Assembly (NCBI GenBank): GCA_910588195.1
Contig: CAJUPN010000001.1
Span: forward strand, 277,915 to 341,914
Length of the DNA: 64,000 nt
DNA from: an uncultured Bacilli bacterium
Lineage (GTDB): Bacteria; Bacillota_I; Bacilli_A; RF39; UBA660
Direction: 5' to 3'
Notes under the pieces: model-generated
Told to the model about the DNA's origin: nothing
The model's database searches: none
Seen by the model: only the letters and a program-made list of their open reading frames with translations
Position numbers and translations under genes: made by a program
Shown here: positions 25,660 to 34,920 of the stretch, piece by piece
How the letters are laid out: each line of letters begins with the position of its first letter
Numbering within the stretch: the stretch's first letter is position 1

Positions 25660-26919
25660 ATGAATTTTAACGTTCAAACTTTGGGATGTAAAGTTAATGC
25701 TTATGAATCAGAATATATAAAAGAATTATTTCTTAAAAGGGGATATCGTGAAACGGATGTTGATAAAGCTGAAGTTGTTGTTGTTAATACTTGTACAGTT
25801 ACAAATCAAGCTGATGCTAAGTCGAGAAAATTAATTAGACAAGTTAAAAGGAATAATCAAAAGTGTATTTTAGTTGTTTGTGGTTGTGCTGCTGAGAATC
25901 ATAAAGAAAATTTAATTGATTTAGATATTGATATTTTAATTGGAAATAAAGATAAATCAAAAATCGTTTTACTTGTGGAAGATTATAAGAAAAGTAATGA
26001 AAAAGTTGTTAAGTTTTATGATTTACGAAATACTGATTTTGAAGACATGCAAATAAATGATTTTGAAGGACGTACGAGGGGATTTGTTAAAATACAAGAT
26101 GGCTGTAATAATTTTTGTTCTTATTGTATAATTCCTTTTATGAGAGGAAATATAAGAAGTAAAGAATTAGATGCGGCAATTATGGAAATAAATTGTTTAG
26201 TAAAAAACGGCTATAAAGAGATTGTCCTTACAGGTATTCATACAGGTTCTTATGGGGCTTCAAAAAATTATGATTTAACAGATTTAATTCACGAAATTTC
26301 AAAGAATGAAAATTTAAAAAGAATTAGAATTTCTTCAATTGAAATAACGGAGCTTAATGCAAAGTTTATGGAAGAATTAAAAAATAATAAAAAGATTGTC
26401 AGTCATTTTCATGTGCCTTTACAAAGTGGGTCTGATCATGTTTTAAAATTAATGAATAGAAAATATAATATTTTAGAATATAAGAAGAAAATAGAAGAAT
26501 TAAGAAGTATTAGAGAAGATATTAATATAACGACAGATTTAATTGTTGGTTTTCCTGAAGAAACTGATGAAGATTTTGTTGAAACTTTAAAAAATATAAA
26601 GGATATTGGATTTTCTAAAATTCATACTTTTCCTTTTTCTCTTAGAAGTGGCACAAAAGCTGAAACTTTGAAGCAAGTGAGTGATACAAAGAAAAGAGAA
26701 AGAGTTTTACAAGTTTTGAAGTTAAGCGATGAACTTGAAAGTTTATATTATAAAAAATTTTTAGGAAAAGAAGTAGAAGTATTGGTAGAAGATTCTAAAT
26801 CTGGTTTTACTGGTAATTATATAAAGGTTCATTTAGATAAAGAAATGAATACGAATACTTTTGTTAAAGTTATGATTACTTCAGTTGATGGATTATGTGT
26901 AAATGGTAAAGTTTTATAA
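25660..26919 (+). CDS. mtaB: tRNA t6A37 methylthiotransferase MtaB
   Basis: 419 residues from ATG 25660 (an upstream in-frame GTG at 25651 belongs to the ribosome site region). A radical-SAM methylthiotransferase converting t6A to ms2t6A at position 37 of tRNA. The N-terminal cluster-binding cysteines are in TLGCKVNAYES, VNTCTVTN and VVCGCAA; the radical-SAM CxxxCxxC is CNNFCSYC (around 149-156). A TRAM-like C-terminal end (VEVLVEDSKSGFTGNYIKV) completes it. Length is normal. The first-motif wording (LGCKVN) favours MtaB over MiaB. Confidence 0.94.
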   Translation: MNFNVQTLGCKVNAYESEYIKELFLKRGYRETDVDKAEVVVVNTCTVTNQADAKSRKLIRQVKRNNQKCILVVCGCAAENHKENLIDLDIDILIGNKDKSKIVLLVEDYKKSNEKVVKFYDLRNTDFEDMQINDFEGRTRGFVKIQDGCNNFCSYCIIPFMRGNIRSKELDAAIMEINCLVKNGYKEIVLTGIHTGSYGASKNYDLTDLIHEISKNENLKRIRISSIEITELNAKFMEELKNNKKIVSHFHVPLQSGSDHVLKLMNRKYNILEYKKKIEELRSIREDINITTDLIVGFPEETDEDFVETLKNIKDIGFSKIHTFPFSLRSGTKAETLKQVSDTKKRERVLQVLKLSDELESLYYKKFLGKEVEVLVEDSKSGFTGNYIKVHLDKEMNTNTFVKVMITSVDGLCVNGKVL

Positions 26920-26967
26920 TTGCATGTAGAAATTCTATCAGTTATACTTTTAATATAGGTGTTGATT

Positions 26968-27705
26968 ATGGAAAAGAAAAATTACGATAAAAAAATTGTT
27001 AGAAATAAAGGAAAAGAAATAGGAAGTATTTTTGTTTATAAGAAGGGACTTAAAAGAGGAATGATATTTGCATCTTTTGTTACTATGAGTGTACTTTCTT
27101 TTGTTGTTGGAAGAGTTAGTAAAAAAACTATGCATCCGATTATTGCGAATACTTTAACTGAAAACTATTTTGAGGAACCAACTTATAGTGATATTCCCTA
27201 TATTATAAACGAAGGAGATACTTTATCTGATATTGTTTTCTCTTATGAACAAGACCCTAATAAAGCAAAATTAGATATAGAAATGATTGCTGAATATAAT
27301 AATTTGAGAAATGTTGATCATATTATTGCAGGAAGTAGGATATATCTTGTTGGTGTTCCTGCATCAAAGTTAGAAGATTTTGGATATACAGATAATTATA
27401 ATTATTTTAAACCTTCTGTTGAAGTTGATTTGAGACTGGAATTTTTAGGAAAAGTAGTTGATTATGTAAGTAATTCAAAAGATTATAATGAAGAATTTGT
27501 TTTAAATTATAATAATATAAAAGCTCAATATGAAAATTATAAAAATGATCATATTGAAGGTGATGAATATAAGTTAGATTATATAATTAATTTCTTGAGA
27601 AATCTTTCAGAAGAGGCAAGAGAATATGGTTTTTCGTTTGAGAATAATTTAACAGCATTACCATTAAGTGAAGCCATTAGTTATAGTGCGTATAAGAGTT
27701 ATTAA
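26968..27705 (+). CDS. Membrane-anchored LysM-domain protein
   Basis: 245 residues from ATG 26968 (AGGTG upstream; an in-frame GTG at 26959 is part of that site). A basic N-terminal tail, one membrane segment (about 30-48), then a LysM domain (about 75-130: IINEGDTLSDIVFSYEQ, NLRNVDHIIAGSRIYL), which binds peptidoglycan. The remaining ~110 residues are charged and unassigned. Type II topology with the LysM domain outside. Followed by a terminator. Confidence 0.85.
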   Translation: MEKKNYDKKIVRNKGKEIGSIFVYKKGLKRGMIFASFVTMSVLSFVVGRVSKKTMHPIIANTLTENYFEEPTYSDIPYIINEGDTLSDIVFSYEQDPNKAKLDIEMIAEYNNLRNVDHIIAGSRIYLVGVPASKLEDFGYTDNYNYFKPSVEVDLRLEFLGKVVDYVSNSKDYNEEFVLNYNNIKAQYENYKNDHIEGDEYKLDYIINFLRNLSEEAREYGFSFENNLTALPLSEAISYSAYKSY

Positions 27706-27717
27706 AACTCTTTTTTT
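27694..27717 (+). terminator. Terminator after the LysM gene
   Basis: AAGAGTT (27694-27700) pairs with AACTCTT (27706-27712), then T run; it overlaps the stop codon. Confidence 0.8.
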
Positions 27718-27818
27718 ATGGAATTAATACAATTTGTGTAAAGGCACAATTAAAAATAGATTATGTGATTGAGTTCAATATATTAATACATTATAATTAA
27801 ATAGGTTAGGGGTAGTTT

Positions 27819-28334
27819 ATGAGTATATCGACAGTTGTAAACAAGAGAATTAAAGTTTTTGTTTTATCACTTTTGGTAATAGTTATAGCAGTTAGTGGTA
27901 CTTATTTTGTTTTCAGTAAAAATTCTGTAAATGAAGGTGTACTTTTAAACAATAAAAATTTAAAAGTTATCTTAAAAGGGGATAAAACCCTTAAATTTGG
28001 TGAATATCCTATGAGTTTTCAACAAGGATATGAAGAATCACCTTCAAATATATATAAAATTGTTAATAAGTCGAAGTTTTCAACAGACTATCAGGTAATT
28101 GTGACAGAAACTAGTCGTGGACTTGACAAAATAGATTTGAACAAGATAGTTGTTGCTATTAATGAAGATGTAAAGCTACTTTCAGATGTTTTAAATGGTA
28201 TTGTTTATGAAAGTACTATTAATTCTAAAAAAGAAGATATATTGGATATAAAAATTTGGCTTAATAAAGATAAAGTTACTGAAGCCGATAAAAACAGAAA
28301 TTTAAATTTAAAAATAGAATTTAAGGAAATATAA
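27819..28334 (+). CDS. Small secreted or anchored protein, possibly TasA/camelysin-like
   Basis: 171 residues. A hydrophobic signal or anchor lies at about 12-32 (VFVLSLLVIVIAVSGTYFVF), followed by a beta-rich domain with IYKIVNKSKFSTDYQVIV, which resembles the NxG/NxS beta-sandwich strands of TasA-like proteins in the same window. No SipW gene is adjacent. Own promoter with TATAAT about 30 bp upstream. Function unknown; the family call is tentative. Confidence 0.6.
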   Translation: MSISTVVNKRIKVFVLSLLVIVIAVSGTYFVFSKNSVNEGVLLNNKNLKVILKGDKTLKFGEYPMSFQQGYEESPSNIYKIVNKSKFSTDYQVIVTETSRGLDKIDLNKIVVAINEDVKLLSDVLNGIVYESTINSKKEDILDIKIWLNKDKVTEADKNRNLNLKIEFKEI

Positions 28335-28368
28335 AAAATGCGAGATTAAATTTCTCGCATTTTATTTT
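28335..28368. terminator. Bidirectional terminator between convergent genes
   Basis: AAAATGCGAGA (28335-28345) pairs with TCTCGCATTTT (28353-28363); A-rich on one side, T-rich on the other. Confidence 0.9.
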
Positions 28369-28900
28369 TGTCTTTATAAGGATTTTTATTATCTATTTTA
28401 TCAGTAAAAAGAATACCATCTAAGTGATCCATTTCATGTTGGAAAGCTACAGCTATATCTTCACGAACACGAATTTCAAATTCTTCTCCAAATTCATCGT
28501 AAGCTTTGATTTTCATTCGGGCATATCTTGGGACAATTCCCTCAGTAGCACGATTGACAGAGAGACAACCTTCGCCTTCACCTACATAGATTAGTTCTTC
28601 TGAATGACTTATAATTTTGGGATTGATAACGATATATCTTCCAAATGTTCCATCGCCAAAATCTTCTGATACTACAAAGATTCTTTTCATTATACCTATT
28701 TGGCAAAAGGATAATCCCATACCAGCTCTTAAATCATATTTTTCAGCTATTTCTTCATCTTGACTCATTTCTAAATAATCAAGACAATCGTATATTGTTT
28801 GTTTTGTTTCTTCGTCTAATGGGAAAATAACTGGTTCGGATTTTTGATGTAATCTTTTGTCACTTTCATCTAATATTTTTATGTTTGGCAATTTTTTCAT
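28346..28900 (-). CDS. def: Peptide deformylase
   Basis: 184 residues. Removes the formyl group from nascent proteins. All three family motifs are visible: motif 1 is altered (MGLSFCQIG instead of GLAAPQIG, about 61-69), motif 2 EGCLSV with metal ligand Cys112, and motif 3 QHEMDHLDG with His154, Glu155 and His158. The length and the insertion between motifs 1 and 2 fit type 2 enzymes of low-GC Gram-positives. Alone on the minus strand; AAGGGG precedes the ATG. Confidence 0.94.
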   Translation of the reverse strand: MKKLPNIKILDESDKRLHQKSEPVIFPLDEETKQTIYDCLDYLEMSQDEEIAEKYDLRAGMGLSFCQIGIMKRIFVVSEDFGDGTFGRYIVINPKIISHSEELIYVGEGEGCLSVNRATEGIVPRYARMKIKAYDEFGEEFEIRVREDIAVAFQHEMDHLDGILFTDKIDNKNPYKDKNKMREI

Positions 28901-29057
28901 ACTGCACCCCTTAACTAAGGTTTATTTTATCAAAAACTGTCAAAAAAATAAAGTTAAAATAAAAATATCAAATTACAGTAAAGTGTATTCTTTTTGTTTA
29001 CATTATAATTTACTAATTATTAACACTTGTATATAATTATACTAAGAGGTGGCTTTT

Positions 29058-30365
29058 GTGGAAAAGATTAAAGAATTGAGAATGACTTTGGTTATTTTAT
29101 TAGTAGGAGTATTTTTCTTAAGTGGATGTTTCTTTAATGATGATAAAACTGTAACATTTAAGACTAATGGTGGTTCTGAAATAAAAAATATGGTTGTTAA
29201 AAGTGGATCTAAGGTTAAAGAAGCTCCTATTCCAGTAAAAGAAGGATATATTTTTGAGGGATGGTACCTAGATGGGGAAGAGTATAACTTTGATGATGGT
29301 GTTGAAGAAGACATTACTTTAGTTGCTAAATGGATTAAAGGGTCTTTTAATGAAGAAAAAATCGAAAATGATAATTTAGAAACAACAACAACGACAACAA
29401 CTAAAGAAATTACATCAACAAGCAAAGCAACAACTAAAAAGGTTGTAAAAAAGAAAACAACTACTACAACAAAATCAACTACTACGACTACAACGACAAC
29501 AACAACTAAAGCAGTTACAACTGCACCAGTAAATCCTCCAATTGTTCCTGATATAGATGTTCCAGAAATTAAACCTAATCCTGAACCTGTTGAAGTAATT
29601 GATATGAAAATTGAAATTATAAAGGAAACAGAAGAAGATAATGCTTTTGAAGATGAGGATTTAGAAAATAAGGAAGATAAGCCTGATGAATTAAAAGAAA
29701 CTGAATATATTAAAATTACAAGAACAAAAAAGGATGTTAATGTAAAAAGTGATATTGATTCAGAAGATTTAGCGAAGTTATTAAAAAGTGATGTAGAAAA
29801 ATGGATGATTGTATCGTCAAATGGTTATGTTTATGATTTTAAATTAAATGGAGATGCAATTGCTTTAAAGGGCGATAGAAACGTTTTAAGTTTTACAGTA
29901 ATTAATGAAAGTGAAAGTTATATTTTTGATTATAATGAAGATACATTAGAATGGACAATAAAATATCCGACTGTATCAGTAGGTGTTGGACTTAATTCAA
30001 TATGTTATAAAGATCTTGAAACAGCAATAAAAGTTATGAAGTCTGGTGATACTGTTAGATTATTAAAGGATCAGGAAATAGTGGATAACTTAAAAATTAC
30101 TGTTCCAATAAAAATTGAAGGAGATAATTATAAAATTACAAATAAAAAGGGTTATTTATTTGATTTAGAAGAAATTAAGTTTAATAAAAATGATGAATTT
30201 GTTGTTAATAATCTAGTTCTTGATGTAGATTCATTTATATATGTTGGTAAATCAAAATTTGCTTCCATTATTTTAAACAATTTATCAGGAAATATTAAAG
30301 GGAATAAGCTAGATAAGTTAGAAAATGGTGAATTTGAAAATACTAATTTACTACAACATTTTTAA
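29058..30365 (+). CDS. Lipoprotein with InlB-type repeat and Thr-rich stalk
   Basis: 435 residues from GTG 29058, AAGAGGTGG upstream; an earlier in-frame GTG (29049) is part of that site. The lipobox FFLSGC (Cys about 24) predicts a lipid anchor. An InlB B-repeat follows (about 30-95: VTFKTNGGSEI, GYIFEGWYLDGEEY, LVAKWIKG), then a Thr/Lys-rich spacer of about 60 residues (runs of ACA/ACT codons), an acidic region and a C-terminal domain with beta-helix-like strands (LNSICYKDLETAIKVMKSGDTVRLLKD). Surface-exposed; ligand unknown. Monocistronic, terminator at 30373. Confidence 0.86.
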   Translation: MEKIKELRMTLVILLVGVFFLSGCFFNDDKTVTFKTNGGSEIKNMVVKSGSKVKEAPIPVKEGYIFEGWYLDGEEYNFDDGVEEDITLVAKWIKGSFNEEKIENDNLETTTTTTTKEITSTSKATTKKVVKKKTTTTTKSTTTTTTTTTTKAVTTAPVNPPIVPDIDVPEIKPNPEPVEVIDMKIEIIKETEEDNAFEDEDLENKEDKPDELKETEYIKITRTKKDVNVKSDIDSEDLAKLLKSDVEKWMIVSSNGYVYDFKLNGDAIALKGDRNVLSFTVINESESYIFDYNEDTLEWTIKYPTVSVGVGLNSICYKDLETAIKVMKSGDTVRLLKDQEIVDNLKITVPIKIEGDNYKITNKKGYLFDLEEIKFNKNDEFVVNNLVLDVDSFIYVGKSKFASIILNNLSGNIKGNKLDKLENGEFENTNLLQHF

Positions 30366-30372
30366 ATTTAAG

Positions 30373-30400
30373 TCATCACTTATAAGTGATGATTTTTTCT
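30373..30400 (+). terminator. Terminator after the InlB-type lipoprotein gene
   Basis: Perfect palindrome TCATCACTTATAAGTGATGA (30373-30392) followed by TTTTTT. Confidence 0.9.
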
Positions 30401-30454
30401 TTAATTGACTATATTATTTTTATTATCTATAATTAAGGAAATGGAGGCTAATTT

Positions 30455-31336
30455 ATGATTATAGTTGTTTGTGGACCAACAGCTGTTGGCAAAACGAAAA
30501 TGAGTGTTGAACTGGCAAAGATATATAATGGAGAAATAATAAATGCAGATTCTATGCAAATATATAAGGGTTTAGATATTGGTACAGCTAAGGCTACCCA
30601 AGAAGAAATGCAACATATTCCGCATCATTTGTTAAGTATTAAAGAAGTTTTAGAAGATTATTCTGTCTTTGACTATCAAAAGGATGCAAGATTAAAAATA
30701 GAAGAAATTAAAGCAAAGAGAAAAATTCCTATATTTGTTGGAGGAACAGGGTATTATATAAAAAGTGTTTTTTATGATTATAAATTTGATGTTGATGATA
30801 TAGATGAAGAAGATACATCTCTTATGGAACTTTCTAATGAAGAATTACTGTCTCAGATTATGGAATATGAAATAGATTTTGAGTTTGATAAAAATAATCA
30901 TAAAAGGCTAGTTAGACTTTTGACGAAGTTAAAAAGTGGTTGGACACCTTCAAAAGATGATTATAAATTAATTTATGATGATGTTTTATTTATTGGTCTT
31001 ACATGTGATAGAGATGTATTATATGAAAGAATTAATAAAAGATTTGATGAGATGCTTGTTCCTTTAATAGATGAAGTAAAACCTTACGCCATTAAAGGTG
31101 TTCGTTCTAAAGCTCTTATGACAGGTATAGGTTACAAAGAATTTTATCCCTTTTTTGAAAATAAAGATACTTTAGTTAATGTTGTCGAAGAATGTAAAAA
31201 GAATTCAAGAAATTATGCTAAACGTCAATACACTTGGTTTAATAATCAAATGGATGTTGAATGGTTTAATGTTAATTTTTCTGATTTTAATGAAACAATT
31301 AATGATGTTACTTCATACATTGATAATAATTTATAA
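30455..31336 (+). CDS. miaA: tRNA dimethylallyltransferase
   Basis: 293 residues. Adds dimethylallyl to A37 of tRNAs reading UNN codons. P-loop GPTAVGKT (6-13), NADSMQIYKGLDIGTAK (about 30-46), DYSVFDYQ, the GGTGYYI motif and KRQYTWF near the C-terminus are all present; length is normal. AATGGAGG precedes ATG 30455. With mtaB it forms part of the position-37 tRNA modification set. Confidence 0.95.
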   Translation: MIIVVCGPTAVGKTKMSVELAKIYNGEIINADSMQIYKGLDIGTAKATQEEMQHIPHHLLSIKEVLEDYSVFDYQKDARLKIEEIKAKRKIPIFVGGTGYYIKSVFYDYKFDVDDIDEEDTSLMELSNEELLSQIMEYEIDFEFDKNNHKRLVRLLTKLKSGWTPSKDDYKLIYDDVLFIGLTCDRDVLYERINKRFDEMLVPLIDEVKPYAIKGVRSKALMTGIGYKEFYPFFENKDTLVNVVEECKKNSRNYAKRQYTWFNNQMDVEWFNVNFSDFNETINDVTSYIDNNL

Positions 31337-31341
31337 TAAAG

Positions 31342-31363
31342 AAAGATATTTATCTTTTTTTTT
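31342..31363 (+). terminator. Terminator after miaA
   Basis: AAAGATA and TATCTTT pair around TT, followed by a T run. Confidence 0.75.
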
Positions 31364-31418
31364 GCTTAAAAATGATATATAATTTATTTAGAGTATTATG
31401 AAAAAATAAGGTGGTAAT

Positions 31419-32048
31419 ATGAAGTACTTTAAACAAAATAGAGCTATTGGATCATTATTTGCATTATCAAGTATTTTTCTTGCAGTTGCTTGTTTTACAA
31501 TAACTAATACTTTTGCTTATCCAGAAAAGTATGCAGCTGTTTTAAAAAAATGGGATGTTAAGGTAAGTAATGCTAGTGCTAGCAGAGATGATGTAAAAGT
31601 AAATGTCTTTAATGAAAAAATAGATTTTAATGTTATTTTAGAAAAGAGTGGGGATATTTTTTATGTTAATGGTGAAGTCTCTAATAGTGGTTCATTTAAT
31701 GCTTTATTAAATAATATAGATGTAACAAGTTTAAATAATGCTAAAGTAGGAACTAGTGTTGAAACAGGAATTACTTATTATTTAAGTGATTATGTTGATG
31801 TTTTTCTAAAATATGCTAAAGATAATAAAAATAATTTAGTATATGAAGGAAATAGTGTTAATGTTGGAGATTTACTTGGAAAACATACAAAGAATGAATT
31901 TGTAGTGTCTTTGAAGTATCGTGATGAGTCTTCTCTTTCAGAAGATGCTTTAGTTGTATTAAGACAGAATGTAGGGGTAAGCAATGGTGGTAGACCACTA
32001 AGATTTAGTATGAGTGTAGGTTTTAATTACATAGAAAATACAAAATAA
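31419..32048 (+). CDS. Secreted protein, possibly TasA-like
   Basis: 209 residues with a signal peptide (about 1-32; hydrophobic FALSSIFLAVACFTITNTFAY). Directly after it comes EKYAAVLKKWDVKV, similar to the KY...A.W motif of the TasA-like proteins at 48427 and 55362. The rest is beta-rich (GDIFYVNGEVSNSGSFNALL), a pattern of paired strands with the new-to-old residues N and G seen in the camelysin/TasA class. The next gene, a two-membrane-segment protein, starts 19 bp downstream, forming a pair. TATAAT lies about 43 bp upstream. Confidence 0.62.
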   Translation: MKYFKQNRAIGSLFALSSIFLAVACFTITNTFAYPEKYAAVLKKWDVKVSNASASRDDVKVNVFNEKIDFNVILEKSGDIFYVNGEVSNSGSFNALLNNIDVTSLNNAKVGTSVETGITYYLSDYVDVFLKYAKDNKNNLVYEGNSVNVGDLLGKHTKNEFVVSLKYRDESSLSEDALVVLRQNVGVSNGGRPLRFSMSVGFNYIENTK

Positions 32049-32067
32049 GATAAGGTGTGTGATACTT

Positions 32068-33087
32068 GTGAAAAATAATAAGGTTAATCTTTATTATGGT
32101 TTAATGGTAGTGTTACTTGTTCTTATTGGTATATCATCGTTCTTTTTTAATTATTTTTATAATTTAAGAGATGAAGATTTATCAATTGAGAATATGATAA
32201 TAAATGAATCTAATAAGATGAGTTATAATGTTAAACTGTTTGATAATGAATTTTTTAAATCTAGTAGTGAAGAGACTAGTTATGTACTTTCTTTAGTAGA
32301 TAATATAAACACATATTTTAATGTTTCAACAGCTTTTTCTAGTCCTGTATCAGGTGAATATAGTTACTTCGTGAAAGGATACATAGTGATGCATCAAGGG
32401 GATGAGGAAGTTAAGAATGAAATATATTCTAGTGATGTTTTTAAATTTAATGTTGATGGAAGTGTTATTAATTTAAGTAGTAATTTTGATATTGATTTAG
32501 ATAAAGTTTATAGTGATTATAAGAATCAGATAAATAATTTAGGAATAAATGTCACTAGTGAAATTCGTTATGATGTTACTTATAATTATTCAGTCTTTAG
32601 TGAGAAGTTGGGTAAGTCTTTAGTTAATAGCAAAACTCTTAATGTTTATGTTCCTGTTAGTGATATTACTAATATTAAGACTACAGAAGATAAAGAAGAT
32701 TTACGTCATGAGTATAGTGAATTAAATCAAGATGATAATAAAGTTTATGTTATTATTTGTTTAGAGTTCTTGGGAGCCATTATTATATTTATCCTTTTAA
32801 TTGTATTGATTGTAAAAAGAATTAACGGACAAGTAAGTGTTTATCAAGAAAAATTAACAAATTTATTAGATAAATATAGTTCGGATTTAGTTTATTTAAA
32901 AGAATTACCAGATTTATCAAAGTATGATGTGATATTTCTTCAAGATTTTGTTGATTTAGTGGAAACAGGAAGGAAACTAAAATTACCAATTAATTTTATT
33001 GAAGTTATTGAAAAACATGAAGCTACGTTTATGATATTAAAAGATAAACAAGTATATGTTTATAAATTGAATAGTAAAAATGCTTAA
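32068..33087 (+). CDS. Bitopic membrane protein, DUF5305-like
   Basis: 339 residues from GTG 32068 (AAGGTG about ten bases upstream; an in-frame GTG at 32059 is too close to that site). Membrane segments near the N-terminus (about 8-28) and at about 230-252 enclose a ~200-residue extracytoplasmic domain; the C-terminal ~85 residues are cytoplasmic. This topology and the pairing with a TasA-like gene resemble DUF5305 proteins found near signal peptidase/TasA clusters; the family name is tentative. Terminator at 33089-33113. Confidence 0.62.
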   Translation: MKNNKVNLYYGLMVVLLVLIGISSFFFNYFYNLRDEDLSIENMIINESNKMSYNVKLFDNEFFKSSSEETSYVLSLVDNINTYFNVSTAFSSPVSGEYSYFVKGYIVMHQGDEEVKNEIYSSDVFKFNVDGSVINLSSNFDIDLDKVYSDYKNQINNLGINVTSEIRYDVTYNYSVFSEKLGKSLVNSKTLNVYVPVSDITNIKTTEDKEDLRHEYSELNQDDNKVYVIICLEFLGAIIIFILLIVLIVKRINGQVSVYQEKLTNLLDKYSSDLVYLKELPDLSKYDVIFLQDFVDLVETGRKLKLPINFIEVIEKHEATFMILKDKQVYVYKLNSKNA

Positions 33088-33088
33088 A

Positions 33089-33113
33089 AATAAGAGTTGT
33101 CTCTTATTTTTTT
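33089..33113 (+). terminator. Terminator after the DUF5305-like gene
   Basis: AATAAGAG (33089-33096), loop TTGT, CTCTTATT (33101-33108), T run. Confidence 0.88.
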
Positions 33114-33160
33114 ATGGTAAAAGAAGAAATATTTGATATAATTATTTGGGTGATATTTAA

Positions 33161-34054
33161 ATGCTTAGAGTTAGAAATTATAATTTGACTAGTAGTCTTA
33201 TTGATGAAGAGATAAGTATTCTTAATCTTGCTGATGTCCATAGTGATATTCCAAATTTAATAGATGCGATTAATTATGCAATAATAATCAAAGTAGATGC
33301 AATAACAATTGCTGGAGATTTATTTGATTCAGCTGATAATTCGCATAATGAAGAGGTTGTTAAAGTTTTAAAAAGAGTTAAAGACATTCCGATATATATT
33401 AGTATTGGTAATCATGATTTAGTTTCTTTTACGGGGGTAGGCTTATTTTCTAAAGCTACAGAAATTAAAGATTTAAAATATTTTGAAAGTTTAAATGAAG
33501 AAGATAACATACATGTCTTTTTCTCTAATGATGATGTTTTTTCTTTTAAATCAATAGAATTTATTTCTTTTACTCCTGACTATAAATGGTATAGTGATTA
33601 TAATGAAAGTACTGATGAATTTAAACGTATCTTTAATGAGTATTTGAAAAATAATCTTCCATCTTCTAAATTTAGAATTATGCTTATGCATTCGTGTAAT
33701 GGACTTATTGAAAATAATATTTTACCTTATAGTATTGATGGAATAAATTTAGTTTTGTCAGGCCATAATCATGCAGGAGTAATGCCTGATTTTTTACAGA
33801 AAATGTCAAAAAAACATCGTGGATTAATAGGTCCATACAATAAATTTTTTATGACAAGTTGTTATGGCTATTGGACAAAAGAAAAAACTAGTGTAATTTT
33901 AAATAATGGTCTTACTAAAATGGGTGAATCCCATGGGGGAAATTTTATTAGAAAAACTATAAATAAGACTTTAAAAAGTGATGTTGATGTAATTTCTTTT
34001 AGTAAAGGTGATGAACATAGCTTAAAATTAGTAAGTAAAAGTGTACATAAGTAA
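33161..34054 (+). CDS. Calcineurin-like metallophosphoesterase
   Basis: 297 residues. The five metal-binding blocks are in order: LADVHSD (D-x-H), AGDLFD, GNHD, MHSCNG and SGHNHAGV. The gap between the last His motifs contains a KHRGLIGPYNKFF segment. The substrate cannot be told from sequence; related proteins act on phosphoesters or cell-wall phosphate. No signal peptide, so cytoplasmic. Starts at ATG 33161. Confidence 0.86.
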   Translation: MLRVRNYNLTSSLIDEEISILNLADVHSDIPNLIDAINYAIIIKVDAITIAGDLFDSADNSHNEEVVKVLKRVKDIPIYISIGNHDLVSFTGVGLFSKATEIKDLKYFESLNEEDNIHVFFSNDDVFSFKSIEFISFTPDYKWYSDYNESTDEFKRIFNEYLKNNLPSSKFRIMLMHSCNGLIENNILPYSIDGINLVLSGHNHAGVMPDFLQKMSKKHRGLIGPYNKFFMTSCYGYWTKEKTSVILNNGLTKMGESHGGNFIRKTINKTLKSDVDVISFSKGDEHSLKLVSKSVHK

Positions 34055-34086
34055 TCTTAAAACATATTATATACTGAGGTGTATGT

Positions 34087-34329
34087 ATGGAAATAAATGA
34101 CAATGTATTCAACAAAATTGAAAAAAAGACAAATGTTTCAAAGGAAAATATTATTAATATTGCTTCTAAATTGAATGAAGGCAATATGAAAGATCCAAAT
34201 ACTTTAAGTGATATAATTCACGAACTTGCTAATTTAACTGGAAAAAATGTTAGTAAAGAAAAAGAAGATAAGATAATTGAACTTATTGTTAATGATAAGG
34301 TGCCAAAAAATATTGATAATATGATATAA
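34087..34329 (+). CDS. SpoVIF-like small protein
   Basis: 80 residues. The layout FNKIEKKTNVSKENIINIA, a middle D..T(L)..II.ELA segment and a C-terminal KEKEDKIIELIVNDKVPKNID match the stage VI sporulation protein F family, a ~87-residue forespore/coat-related protein in Bacilli. This fits the spoIVA gene at 43106. AGGTG precedes ATG 34087. The family call is from motif memory and should be confirmed by a profile search. Confidence 0.72.
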   Translation: MEINDNVFNKIEKKTNVSKENIINIASKLNEGNMKDPNTLSDIIHELANLTGKNVSKEKEDKIIELIVNDKVPKNIDNMI

Positions 34330-34357
34330 TAGTTTTAGAATAAGGAAGGTGTATTAA

Positions 34358-34861
34358 ATGTTGTTTCAAGATGAAGTAAATACAATAGAAGAGTTAGTTG
34401 AAAAATTAAGTGATTTTGATCAAGATTTTGGTAAAATAAAAACTTGTGTTATATGCTTTGTTTTTGATAAAGATAATAATTTGATTTTAAATAGAAGAGG
34501 CCCTGGTGCTAGAGATGAAGTTGGTATGCTTCAAGCTATTGGGGGCTCAGTTAATAATTCAGATGTTGATTTTAGAAGTGCCATGGTGCGTGAGTTAAAA
34601 GAAGAAGCAGGAGACAAAGCTGACATTGAACTTGGGAATTTTTTAGGAGCTTTTCTAAATCCTGCTAAAGATAAAAATACAGGAGAAATTATTAACTGGG
34701 TAATTCTTGCTTATGTTGGGAGACTTGTATCAGGGGAAGTTGTTAATATGGAACCTGATAGATGTATTGGTTTTGAAAAAATGCAAATGGAAGATTTTGA
34801 TTCTTCAGAAGTTTCTCTTTCAACGTATACTTTTATGCAACATATGTTAAAAAATAAGTAG
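34358..34861 (+). CDS. Nudix hydrolase
   Basis: 167 residues. The Nudix box is complete: GGSVNNSDVDFRSAMVRELKEEAGDKA (Gly to Glu, about 64-90). The segment before it (LNRRGPGARDEVGMLQAIGG) suggests a house-cleaning or NTP-type Nudix enzyme. Substrate unknown. Ribosome site AAGGAGG-like (AAGGAAGGTG) before ATG 34358; terminator at 34856-34884. Confidence 0.85.
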   Translation: MLFQDEVNTIEELVEKLSDFDQDFGKIKTCVICFVFDKDNNLILNRRGPGARDEVGMLQAIGGSVNNSDVDFRSAMVRELKEEAGDKADIELGNFLGAFLNPAKDKNTGEIINWVILAYVGRLVSGEVVNMEPDRCIGFEKMQMEDFDSSEVSLSTYTFMQHMLKNK

Positions 34862-34884
34862 TACTATTTCTACTTGTTTTTTTA
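34856..34884 (+). terminator. Terminator after the Nudix gene
   Basis: AAGTAG and CTACTT pair across an 8-nt loop, then a T run; the stop codon is in the stem. Confidence 0.75.
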
Positions 34885-34886
34885 TA

Positions 34887-34895
34887 TGTTATAAT
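34887..34895 (+). promoter_or_regulatory. Extended -10 promoter
   Basis: TG-T-TATAAT, 25 bp before ATG 34921; no -35. Confidence 0.7.
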
Positions 34896-34920
34896 AAATT
34901 TAGAATAGGATTTGTTTATT

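Noticed and set aside
29042..29425. Minus-strand Ser/Val-rich frame
   Set aside because: Antisense of the Thr/Lys-rich stalk in the 29058 lipoprotein gene.
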